Assembly (NCBI GenBank): GCA_937995985.1
Contig: CALKIR010000008.1
Coordinates: forward strand, 1-18,445
DNA: 18,445 nucleotides
Direction of reading: 5' to 3'
Source of the DNA: an uncultured Alcaligenaceae bacterium
GTDB taxonomy: Bacteria > Pseudomonadota > Gammaproteobacteria > Burkholderiales > Burkholderiaceae_B
The translations under genes were made by a program, and so were the position numbers. Below the pieces are notes generated by a model that made no database searches, was not told the DNA's origin, and worked only from the letters and a program-made list of their open reading frames with translations. Below, piece by piece: positions 5,276 through 13,144 of the stretch; within the stretch, counting starts at the first letter, position 1; every line of letters starts with the position of its first letter.

Positions 5276-7705
5276 GTGCCTTTGACACCGAAAACAATGA
5301 CCTCGGTTTTGCTGCGAGGGGTGCTTTATGCGCTGATAGCGACCCCGATTTTAAGCAGTCATACTGCCACTGCTCAGGCGGCGGATCAAGTGGTGCGTCT
5401 TAAGGTTGCACCGATACTGAAACAGCGTGAAGTGCCTGAAGATCAAATGGGCATATTTTCGCGCGCCGATACGATGCGGCGTTTGGATACGGACCGACTG
5501 CGTTTAATTGGGCATGCTGAAGTACGTCGTATAGATTCTGTAGTGAAAGGCGATACCATTGACTATAATCAGAGTACTTCAGAGGTCAAGGTGCGCGGCA
5601 ATGGCCTGCTGATGCGTGATGGAACGATTATTAAAAGTGATTCAATTGACTATAACCTAGATGCAGAAACAGGGGAACTTGAGACGCCTGATTTTTGGCT
5701 GGGTGATTCTGCAGGGGCAGGGCAAGCTGAGCATGCAGAGATTTTCAGTCGCGATCACTTGCGCTTACAGCAGGTGACCTATACCGGCTGTCCTTGTCCT
5801 GAGGCAGAGTCACAATGGCATATTCGCTCGCCACGCGTGGATTTATATAATGATAAAAATCAGGGCCTAGCACGGCATGGCGTCTTGTATTTTAAAGGGG
5901 TGCCGATTTTATATTCCCCTTTGTTTAGTTTTCCCTTGCGCGAAGAGCGTAAGTCTGGGTTTTTGTCTCCACTGTATGGGTATTCAAGCAACAGTGGCTT
6001 TGAGGTTGCAGTCCCCTATTATTTTAATTTAGCTCCCAATTATGATGCTACGTTGACTCCTCGCTTTTTAAGCAAACGAGGGGTGCAATGGCAGGGAGAG
6101 TTTCGTTATTTGCAGCCTAATTATTCTGGAATCTGGTCAGGCCATTACTTACATCATGATCGGTTAGCTAAATTTAATCGTTGGATGCTTGATTTAGAGC
6201 ATCGGCAGCGCTTTGATTTTGGGGGACGTTTATCGTTGCGTTATCGCAAGGTATCAGATGATGATTATTTCCGTGATTTGTCTACTTTTGGCCTCAATGA
6301 AGCCTCTATTCGCGACTTGAGTAGCCGTGCTCAGTTTAGTTGGTCGCCTATTCCTTATTGGAGCGCATCATTATCCGCCACCAAATATCAAACTTTGCAG
6401 GACAGGACCTCGAGAAGTTATAGAAAGCCAAATTATAACGAGGTGCCCAAGCTTCGTTTGGTTGGGGCTCGATATAACTACGGCGGCTTTGACCTAAAAA
6501 TGGAAAATGAGCTGATTCGTTTTGTGATGCCTTTTTATACGGGGCGCTATGATCAAACAGATCTGTGGAATAAAAACATTGATTATCGTCGCGAACGATT
6601 ATGGCCCAATTCAACACGAATGAGCTCGTATACGACTATTGCTTTTCCTTATCGTACGGCTGGTTGGTATATCAAACCACAGCTGGGCTTGCATTATAGT
6701 CATTACAGCACGGATTGGAATGCAGTGCGCGGAGGTAATAGGGACAATAAAGCTAAAAATGTATCTCGATTTGTGCCCTTATACTCTATTGATACGGGTA
6801 TGACCTTTGAGCGCGAGACCCATTTATTTGGTAAAGCAGCGGTGCAAACCCTTGAGCCTCGCTTGTTTTATCTGTATGTGCCCTATGTAAATCAAGATGA
6901 TATCCCCTTACTTGATACGGGTATTGCAACCTTTAATTTTGCCCAAGCATTTAGCCATAATTTATTTAGTGGGGGATGGGATCGTATTGCGAATGCCAAT
7001 CAATTAACAGTGGGTCTGACCTCACGTTGGTTGCATGCAGAAACGGGGGCTGAGATTATTCGTCTCCAGGCAGCACAGCGGTTGTATTTCGAGGATCGTA
7101 AGGTATTTCTCAACCCTAATGATAATCGTTTGCGTGAGCACCCTGTTGAGCGGCCTCGTTCGGATTATTTATTTGGGGTAGCCGCTTCTTTGACTAATAA
7201 TTTTCATATTCGTTTTGACACCCAAATTAATCCGGAAACACGGGGGCGCAACCGCATGAACGCAGGTGTGCGTTGGGAGCCTAAGCGGTTGGCTTCCTTA
7301 AACCTAAGTTATCGTTACGAGCGTGATCCCAGTGCGTTTTACGACTCCACAGTTTATAACCCAGATAGAAACAAAGAGCAGGTTTCATTTGCGGGACAAT
7401 GGCCTATTACAAAAAATATTTATGTAATGGGACGGACTGATTACTCCATTCATGAAAAGCGTAGTACACAGAATATTTTTGGTTTAGAGTATCAGGGCGA
7501 TTGTTGTTGGACCGCGCGAATGGTAGTACAGCGTTATGCCGTTTCGGCTGAAAAATCAAACAGTGCTGTATTTTTACAGTTAGAATTACATGGGTTAGGG
7601 GCTCTTGGCACTGACCCCATGAGCTTGTTGCGCGAGCAAGTAACGGGCTATCGTCCGGTCACTTCACCAATTCCAAAGCGTACCGTATTTGAAAGGTATG
7701 ATTAA
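5276..7705 (+). CDS. lptD: LptD, LPS-assembly outer-membrane barrel
   Basis: LptD is the outer-membrane beta-barrel that, with LptE, places LPS in the outer leaflet. A signal peptide ends near ATAQA (about residues 31-35). An OstA/LptA-like jellyroll follows at about 60-165 (VKGDTIDYNQ, DSIDYNLDAETG). The rest is the C-terminal barrel, rich in alternating aromatic and charged residues. There are exactly four cysteines: C172 and C174 as a CPC motif, and the pair C743-C744. E. coli LptD also has four, joined as two disulfides, but its first follows the signal peptide directly. The start is uncertain: GTG at 5276 or ATG at 5297 (seven codons later), and neither has a clear Shine-Dalgarno. It is followed after one base by surA. 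Confidence 0.95.
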   Translation: MPLTPKTMTSVLLRGVLYALIATPILSSHTATAQAADQVVRLKVAPILKQREVPEDQMGIFSRADTMRRLDTDRLRLIGHAEVRRIDSVVKGDTIDYNQSTSEVKVRGNGLLMRDGTIIKSDSIDYNLDAETGELETPDFWLGDSAGAGQAEHAEIFSRDHLRLQQVTYTGCPCPEAESQWHIRSPRVDLYNDKNQGLARHGVLYFKGVPILYSPLFSFPLREERKSGFLSPLYGYSSNSGFEVAVPYYFNLAPNYDATLTPRFLSKRGVQWQGEFRYLQPNYSGIWSGHYLHHDRLAKFNRWMLDLEHRQRFDFGGRLSLRYRKVSDDDYFRDLSTFGLNEASIRDLSSRAQFSWSPIPYWSASLSATKYQTLQDRTSRSYRKPNYNEVPKLRLVGARYNYGGFDLKMENELIRFVMPFYTGRYDQTDLWNKNIDYRRERLWPNSTRMSSYTTIAFPYRTAGWYIKPQLGLHYSHYSTDWNAVRGGNRDNKAKNVSRFVPLYSIDTGMTFERETHLFGKAAVQTLEPRLFYLYVPYVNQDDIPLLDTGIATFNFAQAFSHNLFSGGWDRIANANQLTVGLTSRWLHAETGAEIIRLQAAQRLYFEDRKVFLNPNDNRLREHPVERPRSDYLFGVAASLTNNFHIRFDTQINPETRGRNRMNAGVRWEPKRLASLNLSYRYERDPSAFYDSTVYNPDRNKEQVSFAGQWPITKNIYVMGRTDYSIHEKRSTQNIFGLEYQGDCCWTARMVVQRYAVSAEKSNSAVFLQLELHGLGALGTDPMSLLREQVTGYRPVTSPIPKRTVFERYD

Positions 7706-7706
7706 T

Positions 7707-9152
7707 ATGAGCATATTTAAACACTACTCATTTAAAACCTTAAGCATGGCGTTTTTAGTTACGCTCCTGAGCGGTTTTTTGACCATGACCTATGCCCAGT
7801 CTCAGTGGGGGCAAAGAGGTGGGGTCGACGCCATTGCTGCCATTGTTAATGATGAGGTCATTACGATGCGCGCAGTGGAGCGTGAAGTAGCGGGCGTTAA
7901 AAAAGAATTCAGGAGTCAAAATATTCCTTTGCCTGATGATGAGACCTTGCAAAAACAAGTGTTGCAACGGCTTATTACAGAAAAGCTTATAGAGCAGCAG
8001 GCTCAAAACTTTGGCATACAGGTGACCGATGCTGATGTGCAGCGTGCCGTCGATCTTATTGCCGCTAATAATAATCTTGATGAGGCGGGGTTACGTAAGG
8101 AAATTCATGCTGCAGGCATTGCTTGGGAGGACTATTTGCACAGCCTACGCTATGACATTTTGCTTGATCAGCTGCGCTTTAGAACCGTTGATGAAATGAT
8201 CACTATTAGCGAGTCTGAGGTAGATGCGTATTTAGCTCGTCATGGTTATGGCTCAAGAGGGGCAGACTCTGCTTCTGCAGCCCCCCAAGAGGGTGATGAA
8301 TTAGTAGAGTTGGCACAAATTGTGATTCGGGTCCCTGAAAATAGCTCTCTAGGGCAAGAGCGCGAGCTGCAGGCTAAGGCACAGTCTATCTTAGAACAGT
8401 TGCGGGCAGGCCATGATTTTGCTACCTTAGCGGCCTCATTTTCAGATGGGGATGAGGCATTGAGTGGGGGGCATTTGGGAACACGTCCGTTAGAGGGGTG
8501 GCCGGATGTATTTGTAGCAGCTATTAAAGACTTACAGCCTGGCGAGATCAGTGGTTTGGTTCGTTCGGGTCAAGGGTTTCATATTTTTAAGGTGACTAAT
8601 CGCGGGGTTCCTGCGCCCGTAGCTCGTCAGCGTCCGCCATCACAGGCTAGCGACTCGGCTTATGGGGCGCCCATGATGGTTACTCAAACGCACGCCCGCC
8701 ATATTTTGATTAAATTATCACAGGTTATGGATGATGATAAGGCGCGTGAGCGGCTGGAGCAGTTGCGACAGCGGGTACTTTATGGAGAGGATTTTGCTGA
8801 TTTAGCACGCAGTTATTCAGAGGATGCCAGCGCTCCTCAAGGGGGAGACTTGGGTTGGCTTAGCCCAGGCGAGACCGTTCCTGCCTTTGAGCATGCGATG
8901 AATGCTCTGGCAATTAATGAGGTGAGTGCTCCCATTCGCAGTCCTTTTGGCTGGCATTTGATACAGGTATTGGATCGCCGGGAAAAAGATATGAGCGAGG
9001 AGCTGCGCCGTTTAGAAGCACGGATGCGTCTGTATGAGCAATATGCAGAGCCGGCTTTTGAAGATTGGTTGGCACAGGTTCGGGGGCAGGCTTATATTGA
9101 AAACCGTTTAGATCCGACTGATAATAGACGTGCCCCATCACGTCGGCGCTAG
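7707..9152 (+). CDS. surA: SurA, periplasmic chaperone and peptidyl-prolyl isomerase
   Basis: SurA escorts unfolded outer-membrane proteins, LptD among them, through the periplasm. I start it at ATG 7707, which has AAGG (7693-7696) 10 bases upstream and begins one base after the lptD stop; in-frame TTG 7689 and ATG 7698 overlap lptD and lack good spacing. The signal peptide ends near residue 30 (TYA before QSQ). The SurA N-terminal chaperone domain spans about 35-165 (AIAAIVNDEVIT, LQRLITEKLIEQQAQ). Two parvulin-type PPIase domains follow at about 201-298 and 328-425, the second with the stronger signature (ARHILIK, GGDLGWLSPGE, FGWHLIQV). The low-complexity link at 184-196 and a C-terminal helix complete its 481 residues. 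Confidence 0.95.
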   Translation: MSIFKHYSFKTLSMAFLVTLLSGFLTMTYAQSQWGQRGGVDAIAAIVNDEVITMRAVEREVAGVKKEFRSQNIPLPDDETLQKQVLQRLITEKLIEQQAQNFGIQVTDADVQRAVDLIAANNNLDEAGLRKEIHAAGIAWEDYLHSLRYDILLDQLRFRTVDEMITISESEVDAYLARHGYGSRGADSASAAPQEGDELVELAQIVIRVPENSSLGQERELQAKAQSILEQLRAGHDFATLAASFSDGDEALSGGHLGTRPLEGWPDVFVAAIKDLQPGEISGLVRSGQGFHIFKVTNRGVPAPVARQRPPSQASDSAYGAPMMVTQTHARHILIKLSQVMDDDKARERLEQLRQRVLYGEDFADLARSYSEDASAPQGGDLGWLSPGETVPAFEHAMNALAINEVSAPIRSPFGWHLIQVLDRREKDMSEELRRLEARMRLYEQYAEPAFEDWLAQVRGQAYIENRLDPTDNRRAPSRRR

Positions 9153-9165
9153 AGGAAGTAGGACC

Positions 9166-9951
9166 ATGCATACGACCCCAAGAAAGCGCTTTGGCCAGCA
9201 TTTTTTACATGATTTGGCTGTTATTGACAAAATCATTAGGGCCATTGATCCGCAGCCTGAGGATAGAGTGATTGAAATTGGTCCTGGATTGTCCGCACTA
9301 ACGCGACCATTGCTATGGCGTGTTCCTGAGCTGACAGCCATAGAAATAGATAGGGATTTGGTTGCCAAGCTGCGTCAACACCCTGAATTGCAGGGCTTAC
9401 ACGTAGTGCAGGCTGATGTACTGACTGTAGATTTTAAACCCTTTGGCACGGGACTGCGTATTGTGGGAAATTTACCCTATAATATTTCTAGTCCTTTGCT
9501 GTTTCATCTATTACAGTTTATCGATCAGGTGCACGATCAGCATTTTATGCTACAAAAAGAGCTGGTCGATCGCATGGTTGCGCAACCGGGTAGCAGTCAT
9601 TATGGGCGTTTATCGGTTATGTTGCAGGCAAAATATCGGATGACGCCCTTATTTGATGTGGGTCCTGAGGCCTTTACCCCACCTCCCAAGGTGATGTCTG
9701 CTGTAGTGCGGATGCGCCCTCTGTCCGCACAAAAAAGGTTGCAGCCTCAAAGTGAGGCGGTATTTGCACAAGTGGTCACGCGTGCTTTTAGTCAGCGTCG
9801 TAAAATGCTCAGACGGGTGCTCGCCGATTGGCAGCAGTGGATTGATTGGCAGGCTTTTGATGCCACTGATAGTTTGCGTGCAGAGCAGCTCAGCGTAGCA
9901 CAATTTGTGGCCTTAAGTGATCAATTAACTCCTTATTTACAGTCAGCCTGA
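9166..9951 (+). CDS. rsmA: RsmA (KsgA), 16S rRNA adenine dimethyltransferase
   Basis: This cytosolic enzyme dimethylates two adjacent adenines in helix 45 of 16S rRNA, using SAM, as a late check on small-subunit assembly; its loss gives kasugamycin resistance. RKRFGQHFLHD (6-16) is the family N-terminus, EIGPG (37-41) is the SAM motif I, D62 and D84 are likely SAM contacts, and NLPYNISSPLL (102-112) is the catalytic motif IV. FTPPPKV (170-176) and QRRKMLR (210-216) complete the match. The start at 9166 is supported by AGGA at 9153-9156; an upstream in-frame ATG at 9130 lies within surA and adds residues foreign to the family. It lies 13 bases after surA, with no pdxA between. Confidence 0.96.
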   Translation: MHTTPRKRFGQHFLHDLAVIDKIIRAIDPQPEDRVIEIGPGLSALTRPLLWRVPELTAIEIDRDLVAKLRQHPELQGLHVVQADVLTVDFKPFGTGLRIVGNLPYNISSPLLFHLLQFIDQVHDQHFMLQKELVDRMVAQPGSSHYGRLSVMLQAKYRMTPLFDVGPEAFTPPPKVMSAVVRMRPLSAQKRLQPQSEAVFAQVVTRAFSQRRKMLRRVLADWQQWIDWQAFDATDSLRAEQLSVAQFVALSDQLTPYLQSA

Positions 9952-9964
9952 GTGAGCGTGCTCT

Positions 9965-9990
9965 CAGCAGCCCATTGGGTAGGGCTGCTG
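9965..9990. terminator. Hairpin between convergent genes, possible two-way terminator
   Basis: CAGCAGCCC (9965-9973) pairs perfectly with GGGCTGCTG (9982-9990) around an 8-base loop. It lies between the rsmA stop and the stop of the SpmA-SpmB gene on the other strand. Neither side has a T run, so it is not a textbook intrinsic terminator. Its place, symmetrical between converging genes, makes a role in 3'-end formation or protection likely. Confidence 0.45.
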
Positions 9991-10006
9991 CGATCTAGTA
10001 AATTTA

Positions 10007-11236
10007 TCAACCAAAAAACCAATAACAGACAATAATTGCTGCGATAATCCCGCTGAGGTCGGCTAACAAAGCACAGGGCAGAGCATGACGGGTACGTTGA
10101 ATGCCTACGGCACCAAAGTACACTGCCAGCACATAAAAAGTAGTTTCTGTGCTGCCTTGTACCGTCGCAGCTACTAAAGCAGCAAAGCTATCAACCCCAT
10201 GATGCTGCATGGTCTCGATCATGAGAGCCCGTGCTGCACTCCCTGAAAAGGGTTTGGCAAGAGCAGTGGGTAAGCCTTCTATAAAACGCGTATCAAAGTG
10301 CATGTGTTCAAATAGCCAGCGGAGTGCATTTAAGCCTAGATCTAATGCCCCTGAGCTGCGTAAAAAGCCAATAGCGCATAGCATAGCGACAAGATAAGGA
10401 AGTAGTTCTTTGCCAACTGCAAATCCGCCTTTGGCGCCTTCTATAAAGGCATCATATACTGTAACCCTTTTGAGCGCCGCATAAACCAAAAAGCCAACGA
10501 CAATGAGCAGTAGACTAAGGTTGCCCATTAGCGAAGAGACAAAATTGAGGGCGCTGGCACTAAGAGTGCTTAAGAGTGCGACGAACAGGGCAAAAGCAGC
10601 AATTAGGCCCCCTAGGCTAAACAGTAAAAAGGGTTGCCAGAGAGGCAGCCTTTGCACAACAGCAACGGCTAATAAGCCCACCATGGAGGAACAAAAGGTA
10701 GCCAAAAGAATGGGCAAAAAAACCAAAGTGGGATCTGCTGCTCCCTGCTGAGCACGATACATGAAAATAGTAACCGGCAGGAGCGTTAGAGAAGAACTAT
10801 TGAGAACTAAAAAAAGAATCTGTGCATTGGTGGCTGTTTTACTGTCTGGGTTGAGGCTTTGCAGCGCATGCATCGCACGCAGTCCAATAGGAGTGGCTGC
10901 ATTATCGAGACCCAATCCATTTGCAGCAAAATTAAGAGTGATGAGTCCAAATGCAGGATGACCATGCGGCACCCCAGGCATTAATCGACCTAAGATTGGA
11001 CTAAGCAGCCTGGCCAGCAGTTCAATTAATCCTGCTTTTTCTGCGATGCGCAAAAATCCCATCCACAGAGTTAAAGTCCCAAATAGCACTAAAATGACCT
11101 GTACCGAGAGCTCGGCCATATCAAATAAGCTGCGCACCATAGCAGCAAATACCTCGGTGTGCTGCAAGACCAGAAATTGATAGGCACCGCTAAGGAGGCC
11201 AATAATAAAAAACCAGAGCCAAAGAATATTGAGCAT
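10007..11236 (-). CDS. SpmA-SpmB fused nucleoside-recognition (Gate) membrane protein
   Basis: The protein has 409 residues and many transmembrane segments. The first half (about 1-200) resembles Bacillus SpmA, with NGLGLDNAATP at 106-116 and the following NSSSLTLLP. The second half (about 215-409) resembles SpmB, with KPFSGSAARA at 328-337 and QGSTETTFYVLAVYFG at 360-375. These are nucleoside-recognition/Gate domains; SpmA and SpmB act in spore-core dehydration in Bacillus, but the fused form occurs in bacteria that do not sporulate, and its substrate is unknown. It could be a transporter; that is inference. No clear Shine-Dalgarno or promoter precedes the ATG, and a terminator after gloA lies just upstream, so expression may depend on readthrough. 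Confidence 0.85.
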   Translation of the reverse strand: MLNILWLWFFIIGLLSGAYQFLVLQHTEVFAAMVRSLFDMAELSVQVILVLFGTLTLWMGFLRIAEKAGLIELLARLLSPILGRLMPGVPHGHPAFGLITLNFAANGLGLDNAATPIGLRAMHALQSLNPDSKTATNAQILFLVLNSSSLTLLPVTIFMYRAQQGAADPTLVFLPILLATFCSSMVGLLAVAVVQRLPLWQPFLLFSLGGLIAAFALFVALLSTLSASALNFVSSLMGNLSLLLIVVGFLVYAALKRVTVYDAFIEGAKGGFAVGKELLPYLVAMLCAIGFLRSSGALDLGLNALRWLFEHMHFDTRFIEGLPTALAKPFSGSAARALMIETMQHHGVDSFAALVAATVQGSTETTFYVLAVYFGAVGIQRTRHALPCALLADLSGIIAAIIVCYWFFG

Positions 11237-11252
11237 AATAAAACTGTGAGCA

Positions 11253-11283
11253 AAAGAGTAGGCAGCCTATTGAAGGCTGCCTA
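11253..11283 (-). terminator. Rho-independent terminator after gloA
   Basis: On the - strand a perfect 9-bp stem, TAGGCAGCC (11283-11275) with GGCTGCCTA (11267-11259), closes a 7-base loop and is followed by CTCTTTTG. The stem begins 8 bases after the gloA stop and ends about 20 bases before the next gene on the same strand. The T run is short and interrupted, so termination may be partial. Confidence 0.7.
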
Positions 11284-11290
11284 AGGAGAG

Positions 11291-11686
11291 TTAGTCTTGA
11301 CGTCCTTTGGCCTGGATTAATTCGATTTTATAGCCATCTGGATCCTCTACAAAGGCTATGACCGTGCTGCCATGCTTCATGGGGCCCGCTTCGCGTACGA
11401 CCTTGCCTCCTTTGCTTTTAATTTTTTCACATGCAGCATAGGCATCCTCTACCTCAATAGCGATGTGACCAAAGCCGTTGCCGAGTTCGTAAGAAGAGGT
11501 ATCCCAGTTATGGGTAAGCTCAATCACTGCTCCTTCGCTTTCTTCTTGGTAGCCGACAAAGGCTAGAGTAAAACGACCTTCAGGATAATCTTTTTGGCGC
11601 AATAAGCGCATCCCCAAAACTTCGGTATAAAAATCAATGGAGCGCTGCAAATCGCCGACGCGAATCATTGTGTGTAGTATACGCAT
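11291..11686 (-). CDS. gloA: GloA, lactoylglutathione lyase (glyoxalase I)
   Basis: GloA converts the hemithioacetal of toxic methylglyoxal and glutathione to S-lactoylglutathione in the cytosol; GloB completes the route. The 131-residue protein is a clear match to E. coli GloA along its length. All four metal ligands are present at the same positions: H5, E56, H74 and E122. This short form is of the Ni/Co-dependent bacterial type. AAGGAG lies about 8 bases before the ATG, and the ATG overlaps the stop of the preceding peptidase gene by one base (TAATG), a sign of coupled translation. It is the last gene before the terminator of the glyQS operon. Confidence 0.97.
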   Translation of the reverse strand: MRILHTMIRVGDLQRSIDFYTEVLGMRLLRQKDYPEGRFTLAFVGYQEESEGAVIELTHNWDTSSYELGNGFGHIAIEVEDAYAACEKIKSKGGKVVREAGPMKHGSTVIAFVEDPDGYKIELIQAKGRQD

Positions 11687-12417
11687 TAGGGTGACTCCTT
11701 GGTAATAAAATTAGGAATACATGCTGGATGATAAAGACTCAGCTCTTTTTTAGCCGCTTCATAATCAGGATTGATTGTTTTTAAAGCTTGCCAAAAATCA
11801 GGCCCATGGTGCATATGGGCGATATGAGTCAGCTCATGAGTCGCCACATAGTCTATCAAATGTAGTGGATAATAAATGAGGCGCCAATTGAGCATAATAC
11901 TACCATCACTTTTACACCATCCCCAGTTCTGTCGTGACCATCCTAGAGTAAAACGACGGTAGCGAATTTGATGGTGTTGGGCCCACCACTCCAAACGGGC
12001 TGCCAGATGATGGCGGGCCTGCGCCTGTAGCCAGGATTTACAGTGCTGATAGACTTCTTGTTCATGGCTACTCGGTGGGATATATAAATGAAGAGGAGTA
12101 TGAGGGTGCGTATAAGGACGGGTGCATGCCGCAAAATGAATATACATGGGGGTACCAAAAAAGGGGAATACGCCCCCTTTGCGCCAAACATTTTTGGGCT
12201 CAAGCCAGCGGTGTTGTCGTTTTTTGAGCGCATGCAGGTGGTCTTGTAGCCAGTTTTTTTTATTTTCAATAGCGCGCTGTACATGTATGGCTTTAATACC
12301 CCGAGGAGCACGAATCTCTAGACCAGATGGGCGTATATAGAAACCAATAGTTTTGCGGCGGCTATGTTTGAGATAAAACTCAAATTGCAGGCCGCAGGTT
12401 GTGGTATAGCGCTGCAT
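11686..12417 (-). CDS. YgjP/DUF45-type zinc metallopeptidase
   Basis: This 243-residue protein has the zinc-peptidase motif HELTH at 194-198 (E195 likely catalytic) with a third likely ligand, H204, in HHGPDFW, the spacing seen in E. coli YgjP. The N-terminal part (about 10-60) carries the usual RRKTIGFYIRP and RAPRG pattern of the YgjP family, sometimes listed as M48 or SprT-like. There is no signal peptide or membrane segment, so it should be cytosolic. The physiological substrate is not established. It begins 3 bases after the plsC stop with no strong Shine-Dalgarno and overlaps gloA by one base at its end, so it probably depends on coupled translation. Confidence 0.88.
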   Translation of the reverse strand: MQRYTTTCGLQFEFYLKHSRRKTIGFYIRPSGLEIRAPRGIKAIHVQRAIENKKNWLQDHLHALKKRQHRWLEPKNVWRKGGVFPFFGTPMYIHFAACTRPYTHPHTPLHLYIPPSSHEQEVYQHCKSWLQAQARHHLAARLEWWAQHHQIRYRRFTLGWSRQNWGWCKSDGSIMLNWRLIYYPLHLIDYVATHELTHIAHMHHGPDFWQALKTINPDYEAAKKELSLYHPACIPNFITKESP

Positions 12418-12420
12418 AGA

Positions 12421-13143
12421 TTAGGGGTAGCGTTCAGGATTGAGGCGGCGCATCTCTTGCTCAATCCACTCTTGAGCGCGCTGGTTGGCTTCTTGGGCAG
12501 AGATGCCTTGAGTGGATAGGGCAGGTCCTATAGATACGGTGATAAGGCCAGGGGTTTTAATAAAAGCATTACGCGGCCAGCACTCTCCGGAGTTGACCGC
12601 AATAGGGACTATATCAGCCTGATGGGCATGAGCCAAGATGGCCCCACCCGCTTTGTAGCGTCCTGTTTTTCCAGGAGCCATTCGAGTGCCTTCTGGAAAG
12701 AGGATAGGCCAACGGCCTTCTTTTAGCCGTTGACCACCAATACGGGTAACTTGGGCCATAGCGTTACGTCTTTGTTTGCGATCGATGGGAATCATACCCA
12801 GCAGCGCTAAGCCCCAGCCAAAAAAAGGAATACGATGCAATTCTTTTTTATAGACAAAGCAGACTTGCGGGGGCAAGTAGGCCAGATAAAACATGGTTTC
12901 CCACGCTGATTGGTGCTTGGATAGGATTACTGAAGGGCGTTTTGGGAGGTGCTCCAGTCCTTTTATTTGCCAGCGGATGCCCAGTATCCAGCGTGCGGAC
13001 CAAATCGCAAAGCGAGGCCATCCGCTGGTGAGCTTATAGCGCCAGTCTAAAGGCAGGGGGGCCCAGAGTAGGCAAGCAAAAGAATAAGGGATGACCGTTA
13101 CGATCAGAACAAGCTGATACACAATAGCACGTAGAATTAACAC
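12421..13143 (-). CDS. plsC: PlsC-type 1-acyl-sn-glycerol-3-phosphate acyltransferase
   Basis: This enzyme acylates lysophosphatidic acid to phosphatidic acid, the precursor of membrane phospholipids, at the inner membrane. A hydrophobic N-terminal segment (about 5-32) serves as anchor. The catalytic block is KHQSAWET with H77 and E82, an H(X)4E form of the usual H(X)4D. GMIPIDRK (116-123) and FPEGTR (149-154) are the glycerol-phosphate binding motifs. The start is GTG at 13143, with AAGGAG 6 bases upstream, and lies one base after the gmhB stop. It could act on other acyl acceptors, as some members of this superfamily do, but a one-copy PlsC role is the simplest reading. Confidence 0.9.
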   Translation of the reverse strand: MLILRAIVYQLVLIVTVIPYSFACLLWAPLPLDWRYKLTSGWPRFAIWSARWILGIRWQIKGLEHLPKRPSVILSKHQSAWETMFYLAYLPPQVCFVYKKELHRIPFFGWGLALLGMIPIDRKQRRNAMAQVTRIGGQRLKEGRWPILFPEGTRMAPGKTGRYKAGGAILAHAHQADIVPIAVNSGECWPRNAFIKTPGLITVSIGPALSTQGISAQEANQRAQEWIEQEMRRLNPERYP

Positions 13144-13144
13144 C

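Noticed and set aside
10007..11236. Sign of a sporulation system
   Set aside because: Only the fused SpmA-SpmB protein is present; fused forms occur in non-sporulating bacteria and no other sporulation genes are in the window.
62..11283. Similar GC-rich stems (62-81, 9965-9990, 11259-11283) as a dispersed repeat family
   Set aside because: They share only short GGCTGCC/GGCAGCC-like cores expected of terminator stems; flanks and loops differ, so no true repeat is supported.
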